Source of the DNA: Curtobacterium luteum
GTDB lineage: Bacteria; Actinomycetota; Actinomycetes; Actinomycetales; Microbacteriaceae
Assembly: GCF_014646995.1 (NCBI RefSeq)
Contig: NZ_BMOI01000005.1
Coordinates: 1-64,000 of the forward strand
Direction: 5' to 3'
DNA: 64,000 bases
Made by a program: the position numbers and the translations under genes. The stretch's first letter is position 1, and each line of letters starts with the position of its first letter. The notes under the pieces were generated by a model that saw only the letters and a program-made list of their open reading frames with translations, searched no databases and had not been told where the DNA came from. Shown piece after piece: positions 35,170 to 41,389 of the stretch.

Positions 35170-36801
35170 CTACGCGCGCCGCGCCCGACGACGTCGCGCG
35201 ACCACGATCCCTGTGCCGACGAGCACGGCGAGGAGCGCTGTCACCGCTGCCGGGACGAGGCCCTCGGCGCCGGTGAACGCGAGCTCGCCATCCGGGCCCG
35301 CCGCGGCGACGGTGACCGTGGTGGACCCGACGGTCACCCCGTCGACGACCACGACGACCGTGTGGGTCCCGGCCGGCAGCGACGTCGGGACGGTCGCCGC
35401 GAGGGTGAACGCGCCGGTGTCGTCGGTCCGGACGGCCCCGAGCAGGACCGGGTCGGAGTGGATCTCGACACGGGCGGCGGTGTCGGCCGCGAACCCGGTG
35501 CCGTGGACGGTGACCGAGCCGCCCGCCACGAGGTCACCCTCGACCGTCACCGTGCCCCGGACGGTGGTCGGGTCGGTCGGCCCGTCGTCGCCGGTGCTCG
35601 GATCGGACGGTGCCGACGGCGTGGTGCTCGGCTCGGCGGGCTCGGTCGGGGTCGTGCCGGGGTCGGCCGGATCCGTGGGCTCGGTCGGGTCCGTCGGGTC
35701 GCTCGGGTCGCTCGGGTCCGTGCCGGGCTCGCCCGGCTCGGCGGCCAGGGTCCTGCGGTACTCCGTCATGTAGGCGAGCTTCCCCGGCTTGTCGGACGAG
35801 TACGGCGCCGAGAGCTTCGCCCACTCGCCCTTCGTCACGGCCTTGCCGTCGTTCCAGGCGCTCAGGGTGCTGAGGTCGGCCGCGGTGTACCCGCTCTCGG
35901 CGTCGACGACGTCGTTCGGGGCGAGCGCGACCTGCGCCCTGGTGATCCGCTCGACGAGCGACAGCGATGCGGCGAAGTCGTCCTGGTCCCACGACGCGAG
36001 GCCCAGCTCGGGGTGCGCGCGGAGCCACGAGCCCCAGTAGAACTCCTGGAAGGGCACGGCGCCGTCGGCCGTGTAGCCGATGTCCCGACCGAAGTACATG
36101 ATGCTGCGGGCGCTGTCGTCCTGGAACGCCGCCAACCCGACGTTCTGCGGCAGTCGGGCGGGCGTGATCGACCGGCCCGCGGTGTCCCGGAGCCAGACCC
36201 ACCGGTTGTCCTGCATCGTCTGCCAGAACTCGGTGGTGCCCAGGCCGGAGAGGTTGCCGAGCACCCGCAGACGGACGTGCACGTCGGGCCCGCTGTCCTC
36301 GTCGAACGAGGTGAGCGTGTGGTGTCCGTCCGTGAGGTAGAGGGTGCCGCCGGGGCCGATCACGACGGTCTTCATCGGCGCGATCGTGTCCGGCGTCTCG
36401 GACCCGACCGGGACGGCGCAGGTGAAGGTCGACGGATCGGTGAGGGTCGAGGCGGCGGTGGTGGTCGCGGCCTCCTCCTGCCCGTTCGCCTCGCACCAGT
36501 CGTCGAACTTCTTGTTGACCGCGTCCTTGCTCAGCGCGGTCGAGTACCGACCGAGCTTGTAGTAGACCTCGTCGTAGCCGAGTGACGGCTGCGTCGGGTG
36601 GACATCGCCGATCCGGACGTCGAGGAGGGTGTCGGGGGCAGCACAGAGCGCGGTCGTGCTGGTCGTGGTGCAGCTCGGGTCGCGGTCGTCGGTGATCGGG
36701 GCGGCGGCGGAGGCGGTCGCGGGTGCGACCACGGCGGCGCCGAGGCCGGCGGCCAGCGCGGCGGTGAGTGCGAGGATCCGCATGGTCCGGGGAGCGGGCA
36801 C
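35170..36801 (-). CDS. Surface protein with ParB-like (ParBc_2) domain and LAFTG sorting signal
   Basis: I chose the GTG at 36801 (AGGAAG upstream), giving 543 residues; ATG 36783 and an upstream codon at 36840 are alternatives. A signal peptide (ALTAALAAGLGAAVVAPATASA) leads to about 300 residues that resemble the exported ParB-like/Srx-type family, including GTLYLTDGHHTLTSFDE and YKLGRYSTALSKDAVNKKFDDW. A Pro/Asp/Ser/Thr wall-spanning linker (DPSDPSDPTDPTEPTDPADP) follows, then an Ig-like domain, LAFTG, a membrane helix and an Arg-rich end. The last elements form a class E sortase signal. The gene therefore encodes a wall-anchored protein; whether the ParB-like domain binds a nucleotide or cleaves anything is unknown. 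Confidence 0.8.
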   Translation of the reverse strand: MPAPRTMRILALTAALAAGLGAAVVAPATASAAAPITDDRDPSCTTTSTTALCAAPDTLLDVRIGDVHPTQPSLGYDEVYYKLGRYSTALSKDAVNKKFDDWCEANGQEEAATTTAASTLTDPSTFTCAVPVGSETPDTIAPMKTVVIGPGGTLYLTDGHHTLTSFDEDSGPDVHVRLRVLGNLSGLGTTEFWQTMQDNRWVWLRDTAGRSITPARLPQNVGLAAFQDDSARSIMYFGRDIGYTADGAVPFQEFYWGSWLRAHPELGLASWDQDDFAASLSLVERITRAQVALAPNDVVDAESGYTAADLSTLSAWNDGKAVTKGEWAKLSAPYSSDKPGKLAYMTEYRRTLAAEPGEPGTDPSDPSDPTDPTEPTDPADPGTTPTEPAEPSTTPSAPSDPSTGDDGPTDPTTVRGTVTVEGDLVAGGSVTVHGTGFAADTAARVEIHSDPVLLGAVRTDDTGAFTLAATVPTSLPAGTHTVVVVVDGVTVGSTTVTVAAAGPDGELAFTGAEGLVPAAVTALLAVLVGTGIVVARRRRARRA

Positions 36802-36972
36802 GGAGGACTTCCTGTCGGGAGGGGGAGCGGTCGAGGGCACCCGAAGCTGAGTGCCCTCGCATGTTCGCGACCCTGCCTGACCGGCCGGTGACGTCCCGGT
36901 GAACGACAGGTGTTGCCCCGCGCCCCTGCCTGCTCCGCGCCACCTCGACCCGCGCCCCTGCCCGCTCCGCCC

Positions 36973-37965
36973 TCAGAGCCCGGCGACCGTCCGGCGGCAC
37001 ACCTCCTCCCACGGCGTCGGCTCGATGCCGAAGTGCGCGCGCGCCGCCGCGTCGTCGAGGACGTACGGCCGCGTCCACTGGTACGACATGTCGGCCATCT
37101 CCCGCATGAACGGCACCACGAGCCCGCTCGCCCGGATGACACCGGCGGGGACACGGCGGACCGTGACCGGCGGCTTCCCGGCGACGGCGAGCATCTCGGT
37201 GACCGCCTGCACCTGCGTCCGGGGCGCGTTGGACGGCACGTTCCAGACCCGGCCGTGCGCGGTCTCGTCGAGGGCGGCGGCCACGAGCGTGCGAGCGACG
37301 TCGAGCACGTCGGTGAAGGTGTGCGGCTGGTTGGTCCGACCCATCATCGTCACGGCCTTGCCCCGCAGCGCGGCCGGGAGGACCCGGGTGACGTGCCCGT
37401 TCGCCCCGACGCCCGGGCCGACGTAGTCCGAGCCGCGCACCTCGACCGCGCGGATCCGGCCGGCTCGGTGCGCTGCGAGCGCGTCGCCCCAGAGCCTCGC
37501 GCGGAGGATGCCCTTGTGGTCGGTGGCCGCGTCCGGCAGTCCCTCGTGCATCGGCCCGTCGACGGGGCCGTACGGGTAGAGGTTCCCGGTGATCGCGTAC
37601 ACGGCGCCGGTGCGCTCGACCGCGGTGAGCACGGCCGACATCAGCGGAGGCCAGGTGCGCTCCCACTGGGTGTAGTCGCCGGGGTTCGCGCAGTTGTAGA
37701 GGACCGCGGCACCCTCGGTCGCCCGGGTGAGCGCGTCGGCGTCGGAGGCGTCGAGGGCGACGTGACCCACCGCCCCTCCCCGCGGCCTCGGCCGGCCCGC
37801 CGCTCCGCGGGCTCCGCGGCGGTCCGGAATCGGGCCGAGGGGGCCCAGGCCGGTGTCGCGTCCCGAGCGGGTGGCGACGGTGACGTCGGCGCCGCGCTCC
37901 GCGAGGACGGCGGCGACGTGCCGGCCCACCGGGCCGGCTCCGATGACGAGGTGACGGTCGGACAT
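36973..37965 (-). CDS. NAD-dependent epimerase-like protein with palindromic insertion
   Basis: A 330-residue Rossmann protein from ATG 37965 (AGGAGG upstream). The dinucleotide loop is HLVIGAGPVGRHVAAVL. Later segments (ALYNCANPGDYTQWERTWPP, VYAITGNLYPYGPVDGPMHE) match the extended-SDR/NAD-dependent epimerase group found beside TetR regulators. Residues of about 40-65 (GPIPDRRGARGAAGRPRPRG) look inserted: they are encoded by a palindrome-rich G+C tract (37770-37850) and break an otherwise continuous strand region. The divergent TetR gene and tandem operator boxes in the 125-bp gap imply ligand-controlled expression. Confidence 0.82.
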   Translation of the reverse strand: MSDRHLVIGAGPVGRHVAAVLAERGADVTVATRSGRDTGLGPLGPIPDRRGARGAAGRPRPRGGAVGHVALDASDADALTRATEGAAVLYNCANPGDYTQWERTWPPLMSAVLTAVERTGAVYAITGNLYPYGPVDGPMHEGLPDAATDHKGILRARLWGDALAAHRAGRIRAVEVRGSDYVGPGVGANGHVTRVLPAALRGKAVTMMGRTNQPHTFTDVLDVARTLVAAALDETAHGRVWNVPSNAPRTQVQAVTEMLAVAGKPPVTVRRVPAGVIRASGLVVPFMREMADMSYQWTRPYVLDDAAARAHFGIEPTPWEEVCRRTVAGL

Positions 37966-37988
37966 GGGTTCCTCCTGGGTCTGATTCG

Positions 37989-38070
37989 GAGAGCGGTGCT
38001 CTCGCAGGAGCAGTCTGCACTGCGGACGGGTCAATTGCAAGAGCGGTGCTCTCGTTTGTGTGCAGTGCTC
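37989..38070. promoter_or_regulatory. Three TetR operator boxes
   Basis: GAGAGCGGTGCTCTC (37989-38003) is a perfect 6-bp inverted repeat. A second box, AAGAGCGGTGCTCTC (38039-38053), and a half site, GTGCTCTCG (about 38065-38073), follow. All lie between the divergent epimerase and TetR genes and fit a TetR dimer that controls both. Confidence 0.75.
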
Positions 38071-38090
38071 TCGTGTGGCACGGTGGGGGC

Positions 38091-38819
38091 ATGCAGACGA
38101 AGCAGCCGACCGCCCGTGCGCTCGCGCGCGAGGCCGTGCACGCGAGCATCCTGGCTGCGGCCCGTGCACGGCTCACCGAGGAGGGCCCGAGCCAACTCGC
38201 CCTCCGCGCGGTCGCACGGGACGTCGGCATGGTGTCCTCCGCCGTGTACCGGTACTTCGCGAGCCGCGACGACCTGCTGACGGCGCTCCTCGTCCTCGAC
38301 TACGACGAGCTCGGCGCCGCGGTCGAGGCTGCGGACGCCGCCGTCGACCGCGCCGACGTCGCCGGTCGCTGGGCAGCCGCATGCCGGGCGATCCGGACGT
38401 GGGCGGTCGCCCACCCGGGCGACTTCGCCCTGCTCTACGGGTCGCCGGTCCCCGGCTACGTCGCCCCGCCGTCGACCATCGAACCCGCGTCGCGGACGAC
38501 GCACGTGCTCATCCAGGTGGTCGCGGACGCGTGGACGGACGGGAGGCACGGGGCGCGTCCGGCTCCGGCCTCGCCTCCTGACGGGCTCCCGTCCGCCATC
38601 GGGGACGCCGTCGCGTACGTGCGGGAACGGGGTGTCGCCCCGGACCTCCCGGACGAACTCGTGCTGCGGATACTGATGGCGTGGACGACCGTGTTCGGGG
38701 TGGTGTCGTTCGAGCTCTTCGGCCACACGGTCGGCGCGGTCTCGGACGGCGCGGTCTACTTCGACCACGTCGTGGCCCGGCTGGCGGACGACCTCGGCAT
38801 CACCGCCCGGCGTCCCTGA
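38091..38819 (+). CDS. TetR-family transcriptional regulator
   Basis: A 242-residue regulator from ATG 38091. The helix-turn-helix (about residues 20-62; LALRAVARDVGMVSSAVYRYFASRDDLL) is followed by a TetR_C_25-like ligand domain. Residues of about 150-167 (DGRHGARPAPASPPDGLP) are encoded by DNA that resembles the intergenic palindrome family: GGACGGGAG at 38537-38545 pairs with CTCCCGTCC at 38586-38594. This looks like an in-frame insertion between two helices. The gene presumably represses itself and the divergent epimerase through the GAGAGC boxes. Confidence 0.9.
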   Translation: MQTKQPTARALAREAVHASILAAARARLTEEGPSQLALRAVARDVGMVSSAVYRYFASRDDLLTALLVLDYDELGAAVEAADAAVDRADVAGRWAAACRAIRTWAVAHPGDFALLYGSPVPGYVAPPSTIEPASRTTHVLIQVVADAWTDGRHGARPAPASPPDGLPSAIGDAVAYVRERGVAPDLPDELVLRILMAWTTVFGVVSFELFGHTVGAVSDGAVYFDHVVARLADDLGITARRP

Positions 38820-38960
38820 CCGGCCGCTCGGCGCGGTCGTCCCGATCCGCAGCGGGTGTCGGCTGACACCGGAGTGCTCCCTGCGGTAGACAGTCCTGTA
38901 CGTGACCACTCACCAGGTCGCGCCATCAGGGGTGGACCACCTCCCGAGGGAAGGACGTGG
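38820..38960. promoter_or_regulatory. Leader of the glycan operon
   Basis: This 141-bp gap precedes the glycosyltransferase. It contains a small hairpin (GGTGTC 38855-38860, GACACC 38865-38870) and a GAAGGA-type ribosome site before ATG 38961. No known riboswitch consensus was recognised, and no strong promoter could be fixed. Confidence 0.35.
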
Positions 38961-40985
38961 ATGAGCGCGCTCGACGCCAGCCGGCAGGACCGGCGGCGAC
39001 TCGCCACCGGGACGCCGCGTCGACGGATGATCGCCGTCCGCACCGTCGCCCTGCTCGCGTCCCTCGCGGGCGTGAACTACATCGTCTGGCGGTGGGCGGC
39101 CTCGGTGAACTGGCACTCGTGGTGGATCGCCGTGCCGCTCATCCTCGCCGAGACCTACAGCGTCATCGACTCGCTGCTCTTCGCGTTCGGGGCGTGGCGG
39201 CTCCGTGAGCGCGGCGAGCCGCCGACGCCGCCCGGGGACCACGTCACCGTCGACGTCTTCATCACCACGTACAACGAGCCGGTCGACCTCGTCCTCCGCA
39301 CCGCCCGCGCCGCGAAGGCCATCCGGCACCCGCACTCCACGTGGATCCTCGACGACGGCAACCGTCCGGAGATGCGCGAGGCGGCCCAGTCGCTCGGCAT
39401 CGGCATCATCACCCGCGGCGCCGACTGGGTGGACCGTCCGCGGCACGCCAAGGCCGGGAACCTCAACAACGCGCTGCTCGCGACGCAGGGGGAGTTCCTG
39501 CTCATCCTCGACGCCGACCAGGTGCCGGACCCGGCGATCCTCGACCGGACGCTCGGGTACTTCAAGGACGACCGGATGGCGCTCGTGCAGACGCCGCAGT
39601 GGTTCGAGAACGTGCCGAAGGAGGACCTCCTCGGCAGTCAGGCGCCCCTGTTCTACGGCCCGATCCAGCAGTCGAAGGACGGCTGGAACGCCGCGTTCTT
39701 CTGCGGGTCGAACGCGATCCTCCGGCGCGAGGCGCTCATGCAGCTCGGCGTCACCCGGTACGTGCGCGAAGTCGAGGCGTCCGTGCAGCGCACGATCAAG
39801 ACCTCACGGCAGCTCCTCGCCCGCGCCCGCGAGACCGAGACGGACCCCCGCGTGCTCGAGGCGCTCGCCGAGGCGGAGGCGGTGGTCGACCGCGCCCGCG
39901 ACCAGGTGGCGAGCGGCGAGCCCCTCGGGGACGTGACCTACGCGTTCCAGCGCGGGATCGACACGATCTCGTTCCGGTTCGCCGCGGCCGACCTCGAGTC
40001 CGTCCGGAACGACCTGCAGGAGCTCGCGGCGATGTCCGACGAGCCGGACACGTTCGCCGGACTCGACGACGCCGCGCTCGACGTGCTCGGACGGCGTGAC
40101 GCCTCGCCGGTCGCCGCCATCGAGTCGATCGCGGTGCTCGCCCGTGCCCTCGACGTGAACCGCGACGACGAGGCGCAGCCGATCATGCCCCTCGCGACGA
40201 TCTCGGTCACCGAGGACATGGCGACCGCGATGCGACTGCACGGCCTGGGGTGGAAGTCGGCGTACCACGACGAGATCCTCGCCACCGGGCTCGCCCCGGA
40301 CGACCTCCCGACGATGCTCGTGCAGCGCCTCCGCTGGGCACAGGGCACGATGCAGGTGTTCTTCCGCGAGAACCCGCTCGTGCAGAAGGGCCTGTCGTGG
40401 GGGCAGCGGCTCATGTACTTCTCGACGATGTGGAGCTACCTCTCCGGCTTCGCGGCGATCGTCTACATCGCGGCCCCGGTGCTCTGCCTGTCGTTCGGAG
40501 TGGTGCCGGTCCAGGCGTACAGCGTCGACTTCTTCGCCCGGCTCATCCCGTTCCTCGTGCTCAACCAGCTGCTCTTCTGGGTCGTGGCCGCCGGCCGGCC
40601 GACGTGGCGCGGCCAGCAGTACTCGCTGGCGCTCTTCCCGGTGTGGATCGAGTCGGTGACGAGCGCGTTCGAGAACGTGTTCCGCGGCAAGCCGCTCGGC
40701 TTCCGGGTCACTCCGAAGGTCCGCGACGAGTCCGACCAGAAGCCGCGGTGGGACCTCGTCAAGCCGCAGCTGTTCGCGATGGGTGCCCTCGTGGCCGCCC
40801 TCGTGATGATCGCCATCCGGTACGCCACCGGACAGGCCGACGGAATCGCACCGCTCGTGAACACCGCCTGGGTCGTCTTCGACCTGTTCATCTTCAGCAT
40901 CGTCATCCGGGCCGTGCTCTACCGGGCGCCGGTCTTCACCCCGCCCGTCGCGCACGAGTCGAGCACCGTGGGAGGTCCCCTGTGA
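38961..40985 (+). CDS. BcsA-like processive family-2 glycosyltransferase with an inserted helical domain
   Basis: A 674-residue membrane enzyme. Two N-terminal helices (about 28-48 and 54-78) precede a GT-A domain with the processive synthase signature: DDG (131-133), HAKAGNLNNAL (162-172), DAD (184-186), FFCGSNAILRR (247-256), TED (417-419) and QRLRW (455-459). Several helices follow. Cellulose synthases have TED soon after the LRR segment; here about 145 residues of charged helix (265-410; QLLARARETETDPRVLEALA) intervene. No PilZ domain is present, so direct c-di-GMP control is not apparent. It should polymerise and export a beta-linked polymer. It is translationally coupled to the next gene (GTGA at 40982-40985). 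Confidence 0.88.
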   Translation: MSALDASRQDRRRLATGTPRRRMIAVRTVALLASLAGVNYIVWRWAASVNWHSWWIAVPLILAETYSVIDSLLFAFGAWRLRERGEPPTPPGDHVTVDVFITTYNEPVDLVLRTARAAKAIRHPHSTWILDDGNRPEMREAAQSLGIGIITRGADWVDRPRHAKAGNLNNALLATQGEFLLILDADQVPDPAILDRTLGYFKDDRMALVQTPQWFENVPKEDLLGSQAPLFYGPIQQSKDGWNAAFFCGSNAILRREALMQLGVTRYVREVEASVQRTIKTSRQLLARARETETDPRVLEALAEAEAVVDRARDQVASGEPLGDVTYAFQRGIDTISFRFAAADLESVRNDLQELAAMSDEPDTFAGLDDAALDVLGRRDASPVAAIESIAVLARALDVNRDDEAQPIMPLATISVTEDMATAMRLHGLGWKSAYHDEILATGLAPDDLPTMLVQRLRWAQGTMQVFFRENPLVQKGLSWGQRLMYFSTMWSYLSGFAAIVYIAAPVLCLSFGVVPVQAYSVDFFARLIPFLVLNQLLFWVVAAGRPTWRGQQYSLALFPVWIESVTSAFENVFRGKPLGFRVTPKVRDESDQKPRWDLVKPQLFAMGALVAALVMIAIRYATGQADGIAPLVNTAWVVFDLFIFSIVIRAVLYRAPVFTPPVAHESSTVGGPL

Positions 40986-41389
40986 GCACGTCGTCGTTCG
41001 AGGTCGAGGCGACGGTCGAGTCGCTCGACGTCGTCCAGGACCACTTCGCCCGGTGGTGGGACGGCCTTGGGATCGACGACCCCGCCCTCCGCTTCAAGCT
41101 CGAGACGGCGCTCGCGGAGATCGCCGCGAACATCGTCGAGCACACCCGGCGGACCGACCGCGAAGCCGGCAGGCGCTACACGGTCGACCTCGACGCCACC
41201 GGCCAGGAACTCACCGCCGTGCTGACGGACAACGGCCGCCCGGCCGACGTCGACCTCGGCGCGGTCACGATGGCCGACGTGCACGAGGAGAGTGGCCGCG
41301 GTCTGGCGCTGGCGATCGCCGCGCTCGACCGGCTCGAGCACCGTCACGAGCACGGCCGCAACGTGTGGACCCTGGTGTGCGAACGGTGA
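40982..41389 (+). CDS. RsbW/SpoIIAB-type ATP-binding (anti-sigma/serine kinase-like) protein
   Basis: A 135-residue GHKL-fold protein overlapping both neighbours by four bases. The N-box is ETALAEIAANIVEH (Glu46, Asn50), the G1 box TDNGRPAD (Asp83) and the G2 box EESGRGLALAIAALD. These are the ATP-binding elements of RsbW-type serine kinases that also bind sigma factors. There is no anti-anti-sigma or PP2C phosphatase gene beside it, nor a sigma gene, so its target lies elsewhere or may be a protein of this operon. Its place between two glycan-related membrane proteins is unusual. In many bacteria such proteins connect stress signalling to surface polymers. Confidence 0.85.
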   Translation: MSTSSFEVEATVESLDVVQDHFARWWDGLGIDDPALRFKLETALAEIAANIVEHTRRTDREAGRRYTVDLDATGQELTAVLTDNGRPADVDLGAVTMADVHEESGRGLALAIAALDRLEHRHEHGRNVWTLVCER

